Assembly: GCA_028752905.1 (NCBI GenBank)
Contig: JAQNBH010000272.1
Location: forward strand, 186,001-250,000
Origin: Cladorhizidae sp. MBARI D1340-BT2
Lineage: Eukaryota > Porifera > Demospongiae > Poecilosclerida > Cladorhizidae
DNA: 64,000 nucleotides
Direction of reading: 5' to 3'
The notes below the pieces were generated by a model. The model searched no databases. It was not told the DNA's origin and saw nothing but the letters and a program-made list of their open reading frames with translations. Shown here piece after piece: positions 50,401 through 63,966 of this stretch. The position numbers and the translations under genes are program-made. How positions within the stretch are numbered: the first letter of the stretch is position 1; each line of letters begins with the position of its first letter.

Positions 50401-53077
50401 AGGAAAGATCGCAAACCTTACCACTTCAAATCACCATAACTTGCTAATACTTAGAGTACTCAAAATTTTGGTACGTACAAAAGACAGATAATTAGAAGGG
50501 CTATCCGGTGATATAAAAAATTTCTTTTTTAGGTAAAGTGTAGAAAAGTTATGAGCTTTACGGCAAAATAACAAGATTTTGGGGGGAAAATGAGAAACAT
50601 AATATAGACCAAATTAGGGCAAATATCAAGATAGAGAACACATAATGAAACCTATCATTCGAATCATATCAAGTCCATTACAGTGAAGTGTGCAGAATAT
50701 TATGGATGTTTGATATCAACAGAGAGCACAGGGAGAGACCTATCTTAATAGCTATATATCAAGTTTATACAGTGAAGTGTGGAGAATCTATGAAGCTAAC
50801 CTGTTTAGCATCAAGATAGAGAACACATAGAGAAACCTATCTTGTGATTCTATGTATGCAGAATATACGGATGTTTGGTATCAAGAGAGAGAACAGAGAG
50901 AGGCCTACCTTTAGAGCTATATATCAAGTCTATTCAGTGAAGTGTGGAGAATCTATGAAGCTAACATGTTTAGCTCAAGATAGAGAACACTGAGATACCT
51001 ATCTTGCAAGTCCATTACAGTGAAGTGTGCAGAATATATGGATGTTTGGTATCAACATTAGAGAGTCCTATCTTAATAGCTATACATCAAGTCTATTCAG
51101 TGAAGTGTGGATAATCTACGAAGCTAACATGTTTAGCATCAAGTAAGAGTACAATTCATAACTGCCCTAATTAACAAGACCAAAGTCCCAGATTTTGTCA
51201 ACTGATAGAGAAGGCCCTTATCTGCAACATGTCAACAGATTATCAATAAATGTGGTGGTTTTTCACTGGCAGGCCACCGCTTTGGCAACTGGAAAACGCC
51301 AGGAAAGATCGCAAACCTTACCACTTCAAATCACCATAACTTGCTAATACTTAGAGTACTCAAACTTTTGGCACGTACAAAAGACAGATAATTAGAAGGG
51401 CTATCCGGTGATATAAAAAATTTCTTTTTTAGGTAAAGTGTAGAAAAGTTATGAGCTTTACGGCAAAATAACAAGATTTTGGGGGGAAAATGAGAAACAT
51501 AATATAGACCAAATTAGGGCAAATATCAAGATAGAGAACACATAATGAAACCTATCATTCGAATCATATCAAGTCCATTACAGTGAAGTGTGCAGAATAT
51601 TATGGATGTTTGATATCAACAGAGAGCACAGGGAGAGACCTATCTTAATAGCTATATATCAAGTTTATACAGTGAAGTGTGGAGAATCTATGAAGCTAAC
51701 CTGTTTAGCATCAAGATAGAGAACACATAGAGAAACCTATCTTGTGATTCTATGTATGCAGAATATACGGATGTTTGGTATCAAGAGAGAGAACAGAGAG
51801 AGGCCTACCTTTAGAGCTATATATCAAGTCTATTCAGTGAAGTGTGGAGAATCTATGAAGCTAACATGTTTAGCTCAAGATAGAGAACACTGAGATACCT
51901 ATCTTGCAAGTCCATTACAGTGAAGTGTGCAGAATATATGGATGTTTGGTATCAACATTAGAGAGTCCTATCTTAATAGCTATACATCAAGTCTATTCAG
52001 TGAAGTGTGGATAATCTACGAAGCTAACATGTTTAGCATCAAGTAAGAGTACAATTCATAACTGCCCTAATTAACAAGACCAAAGTCCCAGATTTTGTCA
52101 ACTGATAGAGAAGGCCCTTATCTGCAACATGTCAACAGATTATCAATAAATGTGGTGGTTTTTCACTGGCAGGCCACCGCTTTGGCAACTGGAAAACGCC
52201 AGGAAAGATCGCAAACCTTACCACTTCAAATCACCATAACTTGCTAATACTTAGAGTACTCAAACTTTTGGCACGTACAAAAGACAGATAATTAGAAGGG
52301 CTATCCGGTGATATAAAAAATTTCTTTTTTAGGTAAAGTGTAGAAAAGTTATGAGCTTTACGGCAAAATAACAAGATTTTGGGGGGAAAATGAGAAACAT
52401 AATATAGACCAAATTAGGGCAAATATCAAGATAGAGAACACATAATGAAACCTATCATTCGAATCATATCAAGTCCATTACAGTGAAGTGTGCAGAATAT
52501 TATGGATGTTTGATATCAACAGAGAGCACAGGGAGAGACCTATCTTAATAGCTATATATCAAGTTTATACAGTGAAGTGTGGAGAATCTATGAAGCTAAC
52601 CTGTTTAGCATCAAGATAGAGAACACATAGAGAAACCTATCTTGTGATTCTATGTATGCAGAATATACGGATGTTTGGTATCAAGAGAGAGAACAGAGAG
52701 AGGCCTACCTTTAGAGCTATATATCAAGTCTATTCAGTGAAGTGTGGAGAATCTATGAAGCTAACATGTTTAGCTCAAGATAGAGAACACTGAGAGATAC
52801 CTATCTTGCAAGTCCATTACAGTGAAGTGTGCAGAATATATGGATGTTTGGTATCAAGAGAGAGCACTTAGAGAGTCCTATCTTAATAGCTATACATCAA
52901 GTCTATTCAGTGAGGTGTGGATAATCTACGAAGCTAACATGTTTAGCATCAAGTAAGAGTACAATTCATAACTGCCCTAATTAACAAGACCAAAGTCCCA
53001 GATTTTGTCAACTGATAGAGAAGGCCCTTATCTGCAACATGTCAACAGATTATCAATAAATGTGGTGGTTTTTCACT
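47478..53077. repeat. Six-unit block, copy 2 with an extra cassette (5600 bp)
   Basis: Units start at 47478 (1073 bp), 48551 (907), 49458 (910), 50368 (900), 51268 (900) and 52168 (910). Order and marks match the preceding 5437-bp block unit for unit. The whole 163-bp length difference is the cassette gained in the first unit, so that gain came after, or was not shared with, the block duplication. The 3620-bp core is 49458-53077. Confidence 0.9.
48085..48247. repeat. Extra internal cassette (163-bp duplication)
   Basis: The unit 47478-48550 has four cassettes rather than three. After gamma2, the module at 48033-48084 starts like delta2 (ATCAAGTCTATTCAG) but ends like delta1 (CCTGTTTAGC). It is followed by a second alpha2/beta2 (48085-48154), gamma2 (48155-48195, lacking its first AT) and delta2 (48196-48247). 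The hybrid delta places the crossover in register between delta2 of one strand and delta1 of another. The AT loss explains 163 instead of 165 bp. A private CTCAATATAGAG follows immediately. This is the only cassette-number change in the window. Confidence 0.93.
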
Positions 53078-55795
53078 GGCAGGCCACCGCTTTGGCAACT
53101 GGAAAACGCCAGGAAAGATCGCAAACCTTACCACTTCAAATCACCATAACTTGCTAATACTTAGAGTACTCAAACTTTTGGCACGTACAAAAGACAGATA
53201 ATTAGAAGGGCTATCCGGTGATATAAAAATTTTCTTTTTTGGGTAAAGTGTAGAAAAGTTATGAGCTTTACGGCAAAATAACAAGATTTTGGGGGGGAAA
53301 TGAGAAACATAATATAGACCAAATTAGGGCAAATATCAAGATAGAGAACACATAATGAAACCTATCATTCGAATCATATCAAGTCCATTACAGTGAAGTG
53401 TGCAGAATATTATGGATGTTTGATATCAACAGAGAGCACAGGGAGAGACCTATCTTAATAGCTATATATCAAGTTTATACAGTGAAGTGTGGAGAATCTA
53501 TGAAGCTAACCTGTTTAGCATCAAGATAGAGAACACATAGAGAAACCTATCTTGTGATTCTATGTATGCAGAATATACGGATGTTTGGTATCAAGAGAGA
53601 GAACAGAGAGAGGCCTACCTTTAGAGCTATATATCAAGTCTATTCAGTGAAGTGTGGAGAATCTATGAAGCTAACATGTTTAGCTCAAGATAGAGAACAC
53701 TGAGATACCTATCTTGCAAGTCCATTACAGTGAAGTGTGCAGAATATATGGATGTTTGGTATCAAGAGAGAGCACTTAGAGAGTCCTATCTTAATAGCTA
53801 TACATCAAGTCTATTCAGTGAAGTGTGGATAATCTACGAAGCTAACATGTTTAGCATCAAGTAAGAGTACAATTCATAACTGCCCTAATTAACAAGACCA
53901 AAGTCCCAGATTTTGTCAACTGATAGAGAAGGCCCTTATCTGCAACATGTCAACAGATTATCAATAAATGTGGTGGTTTTTCACTGGCAGGCCACCGCTT
54001 TGGCAACTGGAAAACGCCAGGAAAGATCGCAAACCTTACCACTTCAAATCACCATAACTTGCTAATACTTAGAGTACTCAAACTTTTGGCACGTACAAAA
54101 GACAGATAATTAGAAGGGCTATCCGGTGATATAAAAAATTTCTTTTTTAGGTAAAGTGTAGAAAAGTTATGAGCTTTACGGCAAAATAACAAGATTTTGG
54201 GGGGGAAATGAGAAACATAATATAGACCAAATTAGGGCAAATATCAAGATAGAGAACACATAATGAAACCTATCATTCGAATCATATCAAGTCCATTACA
54301 GTGAAGTGTGCAGAATATTATGGATGTTTGATATCAACAGAGAGCACAGGGAGAGACCTATCTTAATAGCTATATATCAAGTTTATACAGTGAAGTGTGG
54401 AGAATCTATGAAGCTAACCTGTTTAGCATCAAGATAGAGAACACATAGAGAAACCTATCTTGTGATTCTATGTATGCAGAATATACGGATGTTTGGTATC
54501 AAGAGAGAGAACAGAGAGAGGCCTACCTTTAGAGCTATATATCAAGTCTATTCAGTGAAGTGTGGAGAATCTATGAAGCTAACATGTTTAGCTCAAGATA
54601 GAGAACACTGAGATACCTATCTTGCAAGTCCATTACAGTGAAGTGTGCAGAATATATGGATGTTTGGTATCAACATTAGAGAGTCCTATCTTAATAGCTA
54701 TACATCAAGTCTATTCAGTGAAGTGTGGATAATCTACGAAGCTAACATGTTTAGCATCAAGTAAGAGTACAATTCATAACTGCCCTAATTAACAAGACCA
54801 AAGTCCCAGATTTTGTCAACTGATAGAGAAGGCCCTTATCTGCAACATGTCAACAGATTATCAATAAATGTGGTGGTTTTTCACTGGCAGGCCACCGCTT
54901 TGGCAACTGGAAAACGCCAGGAAAGATCGCAAACCTTACCACTTCAAATCACCATAACTTGCTAATACTTAGAGTACTCAAACTTTTGGCACATACAAAA
55001 GACAGATAATTAGAAGGGCTATCCGGTGATATAAAAAATTTCTTTTTTAGGTAAAGTGTAGAAAAGTTATGAGCTTTACGGCAAAATAACAAGATTTTGG
55101 GGGGGAAATGAGAAACATAATATAGACCAAATTAGGGCAAATATCAAGATAGAGAACACATAATGAAACCTATCATTCGAATCATATCAAGTCCATTACA
55201 GTGAAGTGTGCAGAATATTATGGATGTTTGATATCAACAGAGAGCACAGGGAGAGACCTATCTTAATAGCTATATATCAAGTTTATACAGTGAAGTGTGG
55301 AGAATCTATGAAGCTAACCTGTTTAGCATCAAGATAGAGAACACATAGAGAAACCTATCTTGTGATTCTATGTATGCAGAATATACGGATGTTTGGTATC
55401 AAGAGAGAGAACAGAGAGAGGCCTACCTTTAGAGCTATATATCAAGTCTATTCAGTGAAGTGTGGAGAATCTATGAAGCTAACATGTTTAGCTCAAGATA
55501 GAGAACACTGAGAGATACCTATCTTGCAAGTCCATTACAGTGAAGTGTGCAGAATATATGGATGTTTGGTATCAAGAGAGAGCACTTAGAGAGTCCTATC
55601 TTAATAGCTATACATCAAGTCTATTCAGTGAGGTGTGGATAATCTACGAAGCTAACATGTTTAGCATCAAGTAAGAGTACAATTCATAACTGCCCTAATT
55701 AACAAGACCAAAGTCCCAGATTTTGTCAACTGATAGAGAAGGCCCTTATCTGCAACATGTCAACAGATTATCAATAAATGTGGTGGTTTTTCACT
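53078..55795. repeat. Three units between copies of the 3620-bp core
   Basis: Units start at 53078 (908 bp), 53986 (900) and 54886 (910). The first is the only unit with GAGATACC (-2) but without the CATT-type deletion, so these two usually linked changes are separable. All three have a T4G7A3 tract. The third has GGCACATAC, the loss of a CpG by a transition. Confidence 0.87.
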
Positions 55796-58700
55796 GGCAG
55801 GCCACCGCTTTGGCAACTGGAAAACGCCAGGAAAGATCGCAAACCTTACCACTTCAAATCACCATAACTTGCTAATACTTAGAGTACTCAAACTTTTGGC
55901 ACGTACAAAAGACAGATAATTAGAAGGGCTATCCGGTGATATAAAAATTTTCTTTTTTGGGTAAAGTGTAGAAAAGTTATGAGCTTTACGGCAAAATAAC
56001 AAGATTTTGGGGGGGAAATGAGAAACATAATATAGACCAAATTAGGGCAAATATCAAGATAGAGAACACATAATGAAACCTATCATTCGAATCATATCAA
56101 GTCCATTACAGTGAAGTGTGCAGAATATTATGGATGTTTGATATCAACAGAGAGCACAGGGAGAGACCTATCTTAATAGCTATATATCAAGTTTATACAG
56201 TGAAGTGTGGAGAATCTATGAAGCTAACCTGTTTAGCATCAAGATAGAGAACACATAGAGAAACCTATCTTGTGATTCTATGTATGCAGAATATACGGAT
56301 GTTTGGTATCAAGAGAGAGAACAGAGAGAGGCCTACCTTTAGAGCTATATATCAAGTCTATTCAGTGAAGTGTGGAGAATCTATGAAGCTAACATGTTTA
56401 GCTCAAGATAGAGAACACTGAGAGATACCTATCTTGCAAGTCCATTACAGTGAAGTGTGCAGAATATATGGATGTTTGGTATCAAGAGAGAGCACTTAGA
56501 GAGTCCTATCTTAATAGCTATACATCAAGTCTATTCAGTGAAGTGTGGATAATCTACGAAGCTAACATGTTTAGCATCAAGTAAGAGTACAATTCATAAC
56601 TGCCCTAATTAACAAGACCAAAGTCCCAGATTTTGTCAACTGATAGAGAAGGCCCTTGTCTGCAACATGTCAACAGATTATCAATAAATGTGGTGGTTTT
56701 TCACTGGCAGGCCACCGCTTTGGCAACTGGAAAACGCCAGGAAAGATCGCAAACCTTACCACTTCAAATCACCATAACTTGCTAATACTTAGAGTACTCA
56801 AAATTTTGGTACGTACAAAAGACAGATAATTAGAAGGGCTATCCGGTGATATAAAAAATTTCTTTTTTAGGTAAAGTGTAGAAAAGTTATGAGCTTTACG
56901 GCAAAATAACAAGATTTTGGGGGGAAAATGAGAAACATAATATAGACCAAATTAGGGCAAATATCAAGATAGAGAACACATAATGAAACCTATCATTCGA
57001 ATCATATCAAGTCCATTACAGTGAAGTGTGCAGAATATTATGGATGTTTGATATCAACAGAGAGCACAGGGAGAGACCTATCTTAATAGCTATATATCAA
57101 GTTTATACAGTGAAGTGTGGAGAATCTATGAAGCTAACCTGTTTAGCATCAAGATAGAGAACACATAGAGAAACCTATCTTGTGATTCTATGTATGCAGA
57201 ATATACGGATGTTTGGTATCAAGAGAGAGAACAGAGAGAGGCCTACCTTTAGAGCTATATATCAAGTCTATTCAGTGAAGTGTGGAGAATCTATGAAGCT
57301 AACATGTTTAGCTCAAGATAGAGAACACTGAGATACCTATCTTGCAAGTCCATTACAGTGAAGTGTGCAGAATATATGGATGTTTGGTATCAACATTAGA
57401 GAGTCCTATCTTAATAGCTATACATCAAGTCTATTCAGTGAAGTGTGGATAATCTACGAAGCTAACATGTTTAGCATCAAGTAAGAGTACAATTCATAAC
57501 TGCCCTAATTAACAAGACCAAAGTCCCAGATTTTGTCAACTGATAGAGAAGGCCCTTATCTGCAACATGTCAACAGATTATCAATAAATGTGGTGGTTTT
57601 TCACTGGCAGGCCACCGCTTTGGCAACTGGAAAACGCCAGGAAAGATCGCAAACCTTACCACTTCAAATCACCATAACTTGCTAATACTTAGAGTACTCA
57701 AACTTTTGGCACGTACAAAAGACAGATAATTAGAAGGGCTATCCGGTGATATAAAAAATTTCTTTTTTAGGTAAAGTGTAGAAAAGTTATGAGCTTTACG
57801 GCAAAATAACAAGATTTTGGGGGGAAAATGAGAAACATAATATAGACCAAATTAGGGCAAATATCAAGATAGAGAACACATAATGAAACCTATCATTCGA
57901 ATCATATCAAGTCCATTACAGTGAAGTGTGCAGAATATTATGGATGTTTGATATCAACAGAGAGCACAGGGAGAGACCTATCTTAATAGCTATATATCAA
58001 GTTTATACAGTGAAGTGTGGAGAATCTATGAAGCTAACCTGTTTAGCATCAAGATAGAGAACACATAGAGAAACCTATCTTGTGATTCTATGTATGCAGA
58101 ATATACGGATGTTTGGTATCAAGAGAGAGAACAGAGAGAGGCCTACCTTTAGAGCTATATATCAAGTCTATTCAGTGAAGTGTGGAGAATCTATGAAGCT
58201 AACATGTTTAGCTCAAGATAGAGAACACTGAGATACCTATCTTGCAAGTCCATTACAGTGAAGTGTGCAGAATATATGGATGTTTGGTATCAACATTAGA
58301 GAGTCCTATCTTAATAGCTATACATCAAGTCTATTCAGTGAAGTGTGGATAATCTACGAAGCTAACATGTTTAGCATCAAGTAAGAGTACAATTCATAAC
58401 TGCCCTAATTAACAAGACCAAAGTCCCAGATTTTGTCAACTGATAGAGAAGGCCCTTATCTGCAACATGTCAACAGATTATCAATAAATGTGGTGGTTTT
58501 TCACTGGCAGGCCACCGCTTTGGCAACTGGAAAACGCCAGGAAAGATCGCAAACCTTACCACTTCAAATCACCATAACTTGCTAATACTTAGAGTACTCA
58601 AACTTTTGGCACGTACAAAAGACAGATAATTAGAAGGGCTATCCGGTGATATAAAAAATTTCTTTTTTAGGTAAAGTGTAGAAAAGTTATGAGCTTTACG

Positions 58701-59415
58701 GCAAAATAACAAGATTTTGGGGGGAAAATGAGAAACATAATATAGACCAAATTAGGGCAAATATCAAGATAGAGAACACATAATGAAACCTATCATTCGA
58801 ATCATATCAAGTCCATTACAGTGAAGTGTGCAGAATATTATGGATGTTTGATATCAACAGAGAGCACAGGGAGAGACCTATCTTAATAGCTATATATCAA
58901 GTTTATACAGTGAAGTGTGGAGAATCTATGAAGCTAACCTGTTTAGCATCAAGATAGAGAACACATAGAGAAACCTATCTTGTGATTCTATGTATGCAGA
59001 ATATACGGATGTTTGGTATCAAGAGAGAGAACAGAGAGAGGCCTACCTTTAGAGCTATATATCAAGTCTATTCAGTGAAGTGTGGAGAATCTATGAAGCT
59101 AACATGTTTAGCTCAAGATAGAGAACACTGAGAGATACCTATCTTGCAAGTCCATTACAGTGAAGTGTGCAGAATATATGGATGTTTGGTATCAAGAGAG
59201 AGCACTTAGAGAGTCCTATCTTAATAGCTATACATCAAGTCTATTCAGTGAGGTGTGGATAATCTACGAAGCTAACATGTTTAGCATCAAGTAAGAGTAC
59301 AATTCATAACTGCCCTAATTAACAAGACCAAAGTCCCAGATTTTGTCAACTGATAGAGAAGGCCCTTATCTGCAACATGTCAACAGATTATCAATAAATG
59401 TGGTGGTTTTTCACT
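55796..59415. repeat. Third copy of the 3620-bp four-unit core
   Basis: Units start at 55796 (910 bp), 56706 (900), 57606 (900) and 58506 (910), with the same length series and marks as 43858-47477 and 49458-53077 (CCCTTGTC; GGTACGTAC+AGG+CATT-type; AAACTTTT+AGG+CATT-type; AAACTTTT+AGG+GAGG). All three copies are exactly 3620 bp, which implies recent spread. Confidence 0.9.
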
Positions 59416-62400
59416 GGCAGGCCACCGCTTTGGCAACTGGAAAACGCCAGGAAAGATCGCAAACCTTACCACTTCAAATCACCATAACTTGCTAATACTT
59501 AGAGTACTCAAAATTTTGGCACGTACAAAAGACAGATAATTAGAAGGGCTATCCGGTGATATAAAAAAATTTCTTTTTTAGGTAAAGTGTAGAAAAGTTA
59601 TGAGCTTTACGGCAAAATAACAAGATTTTGGGGGGGAAATGAGAAACATAATCGAGACCAAATTAGGGCAAATATCAAGATAGAGAACACATAATGAAAC
59701 CTATCATTCGAATCATATCAAGTCCATTACAGTGAAGTATGCAGAATATTATGGATGTTTGATATCAACAGAGAGCACAGGGAGAGACCTATCTTAATAG
59801 CTATATATCAAGTTTATACAGTGAAGTGTGGAGAATCTATGAAGCTAACCTGTTTAGCATCAAGATAGAGAACACATAGAGAAACCTATCTTGTGATTCT
59901 ATGTATGCAGAATATACGGATGTTTGGTATCAAGAGAGAGAACAGAGAGAGGCCTACCTTTAGAGCTATATATCAAGTCTATTCAGTGAAGTGTGGAGAA
60001 TCTATGAAGCTAACATGTTTAGCTCAAGATAGAGAACACTGAGAGATACCTATCTTGCAAGTCCATTACAGTGAAGTGTGCAGAATATATGGATGTTTGG
60101 TATCAAGAGAGAGCACTTAGAGAGTCCTATCTTAATAGCTATACATCAAGTCTATTCAGTGAAGTGTGGATAATCTACGAAGCTAACATGTTTAGCATCA
60201 AGTAAGAGTACAATTCATAACTGCCCTAATTAACAAGACCAAAGTCCCAGATTTTGTCAACTGATAGAGAAGGCCCTTATCTGCAACATGTCAACAGATT
60301 ATCAATAAATGTGGTGGTTTTTCACTGGCAGGCCACCGCTTTGGCAACTGGAAAACGCCAGGAAAGATCGCAAACCTTACCACTTCAAATCACCATAACT
60401 TGCTAATACTTAGAGTACTCAAAATTTTGGCACGTACAAAAGACAGATAATTAGAAGGGCTATCCGGTGATATAAAAATTTTCTTTTTTAGGTAAAGTGT
60501 AGAAAAGTTATGAGCTTTACGGCAAAATAACAAGATTTTGGGGGGAAAATGAGAAACATAATATAGACCAAATTAGGGCAAATATCAAGATAGAGAACAC
60601 ATAATGAAACCTATCATTCGAATCATATCAAGTCCATTACAGTGAAGTGTGCAGAATATTATGGATGTTTGATATCAACAGAGAGCACAGGGAGAGACCT
60701 ATCTTAATAGCTATATATCAAGTTTATACAGTGAAGTGTGGAGAATCTATGAAGCTAACCTGTTTAGCATCAAGATAGAGAACACATAGAGAAACCTATC
60801 TTGTGATTCTATGTATGCAGAATATACGGATGTTTGGTATCAAGAAAGAGAACAGAGAGAGGCCTACCTTTAGAGCTATATATCAAGTCTATTCAGTGAA
60901 GTGTGGAGAATCTATGAAGCTAACATGTTTAGCTCAAGATAGAGAACACTGAGAGATACCTATCTTGCAAGTCCATTACAGTGAAGTGTGCAGAATATAT
61001 GGATGTTTGGTATCAAGAGAGAGCACTTAGAGAGTCCTATCTTAATAGCTATACATCAAGTCTATTCAGTGAGGTGTGGATAATCTACGAAGCTAACATG
61101 TTTAGCATCAAGTAAGAGTACAATTCATAACTGCCCTAATTAACAAGACCAAAGTCCCAGATTTTGTCAACTGATAGAGAAGGCCCTTATCTGCAACATG
61201 TCAACAGATTATCAATAAATGTGGTGGTTTTTCACTGGCAGGCCACCGCTTTGGCAACTGGAAAACGCCAGGAAAGATCGCAAACCTTACCACTTCAAAT
61301 CACCATAACTTGCTAATACTTAGAGTACTCAAAATTTTGGCACGTATAAAAGACAGATAATTAGAAGGGCTATCCGGTGATATAAAAATTTTCTTTTTTA
61401 GGTAAAGTGTAGAAAAGTTATGAGCTTTACGGCAAAATAACAAGATTTTGGGGGGAAAATGAGAAACATAATATAGACCAAATTAGGGCAAATATCAAGA
61501 TAGAGAACACATAATGAAACCTATCATTCGAATCATATCAAGTCCATTACAGTGAAGTGTGCAGAATATTATGGATGTTTGATATCAACAGAGAGCACAG
61601 GGAGAGACCTATCTTAATAGCTATATATCAAGTTTATACAGTGAAGTGTGGAGAATCTATGAAACTAACCTGTTTAGCATCAAGATAGAGAACACATAGA
61701 GAAACCTATCTTGTGATTCTATGTATGCAGAATATACGGATGTTTGGTATCAAGAGAGAGAACAGAGAGAGGCCTACCTTTAGAGCTATATATCAAGTCT
61801 ATTCAGTGAAGTGTGGAGAATCTATGAAGCTAACATGTTTAGCTCAAGATAGAGAACACTGAGAGATACCTATCTTGCAAGTCCATTACAGTGAAGTGTG
61901 CAGAATATATGGATGTTTGGTATCAAGAGAGAGCACTTAGAGAGTCCTATCTTAATAGCTATACATCAAGTCTATTCAGTGAGGTGTGGATAATCTACGA
62001 AGCTAACATGTTTAGCATCAAGTAAGAGTACAATTCATAACTGCCCTAATTAACAAGACCAAAGTCCCAGATTTTGTCAACTGATAGAGAAGGCCCTTAT
62101 CTGCAACATGTCAACAGATTATCAATAAATGTGGTGGTTTTTCACTGGCAGGCCACCGCTTTGGCAACTGGAAAACGCCAGGAAAGATCGCAAACCTTAC
62201 CACTTCAAATCACCATAACTTGCTAATACTTAGAGTACTCAAAATTTTGGCACGTATAAAAGACAGATAATTAGAAGGGCTATCCGGTGATATAAAAATT
62301 TTCTTTTTTAGGTAAAGTGTAGAAAAGTTATGAGCTTTACGGCAAAATAACAAGATTTTGGGGGGAAAATGAGAAACATAATATAGACCAAATTAGGGCA

Positions 62401-63966
62401 AATATCAAGATAGAGAACACATAATGAAACCTATCATTCGAATCATATCAAGTCCATTACAGTGAAGTGTGCAGAATATTATGGATGTTTGATATCAACA
62501 GAGAGCACAGGGAGAGACCTATCTTAATAGCTATATATCAAGTTTATACAGTGAAGTGTGGAGAATCTATGAAACTAACCTGTTTAGCATCAAGATAGAG
62601 AACACATAGAGAAACCTATCTTGTGATTCTATGTATGCAGAATATACGGATGTTTGGTATCAAGAGAGAGAACAGAGAGAGGCCTACCTTTAGAGCTATA
62701 TATCAAGTCTATTCAGTGAAGTGTGGAGAATCTATGAAGCTAACATGTTTAGCTCAAGATAGAGAACACTGAGAGATACCTATCTTGCAAGTCCATTACA
62801 GTGAAGTGTGCAGAATATATGGATGTTTGGTATCAAGAGAGAGCACTTAGAGAGTCCTATCTTAATAGCTATACATCAAGTCTATTCAGTGAGGTGTGGA
62901 TAATCTACGAAGCTAACATGTTTAGCATCAAGTAAGAGTACAATTCATAACTGCCCTAATTAACAAGACCAAAGTCCCAGATTTTGTCAACTGATAGAGA
63001 AGGCCCTTATCTGCAACATGTCAACAGATTATCAATAAATGTGGTGGTTTTTCACTGGCAGGCCACCGCTTTGGCAACTGGAAAACGCCAGGAAAGATCG
63101 CAAACCTTACCACTTCAAATCATCATAACTTGCTAATACTTAGAGTACTCAAAATTTTGGCACGTACAAAAGACAGATAATTAGAAGGGCTATCCGGTGA
63201 TATAAAAATTTTCTTTTTTAGGTAAAGTGTAGAAAAGTTATGAGCTTTACGGCAAAATAACAAGATTTTGGGGGGAAAATGAGAAACATAATATAGACCA
63301 AATTAGGGCAAATATCAAGATAGAGAACACATAATGAAACCTATCATTCGAATCATATCAAGTCCATTACAGTGAAGTGTGCAGAATATTATGGATGTTT
63401 GATATCAACAGAGAGCACAGGGAGAGACCTATCTTAATAGCTATATATCAAGTTTATACAGTGAAGTGTGGAGAATCTATGAAACTAACCTGTTTAGCAT
63501 CAAGATAGAGAACACATAGAGAAACCTATCTTGTGATTCTATGTATGCAGAATATACGGATGTTTGGTATCAAGAGAGAGAACAGAGAGAGGCCTACCTT
63601 TAGAGCTATATATCAAGTCTATTCAGTGAAGTGTGGAGAATCTATGAAGCTAACATGTTTAGCTCAAGATAGAGAACACTGAGAGATACCTATCTTGCAA
63701 GTCCATTACAGTGAAGTGTGCAGAATATATGGATGTTTGGTATCAAGAGAGAGCACTTAGAGAGTCCTATCTTAATAGCTATACATCAAGTCTATTCAGT
63801 GAGGTGTGGATAATCTACGAAGCTAACATGTTTAGCATCAAGTAAGAGTACAATTCATAACTGCCCTAATTAACAAGACCAAAGTCCCAGATTTTGTCAA
63901 CTGATAGAGAAGGCCCTTATCTGCAACATGTCAACAGATTATCAATAAATGTGGTGGTTTTTCACT
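59416..63966. repeat. Homogeneous right-end units (911 bp, then four of 910 bp)
   Basis: Units start at 59416 (911 bp), 60327, 61237, 62147 and 63057 (910 each). All have GGCACGTA, AGGTAAAG and ATAATATAG, except that the first has ATAATCGAG, GTATGC and a 10-bp A/T tract. The last three share GAAACTAACC in delta1 and GAGGTGTGG in delta3; two share GGCACGTATAAAAG. The unit at 60327 has a private ATCAAGAAAGAG, and the last has AATCATCAT. The series looks like a very recent single-unit expansion. Confidence 0.88.
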
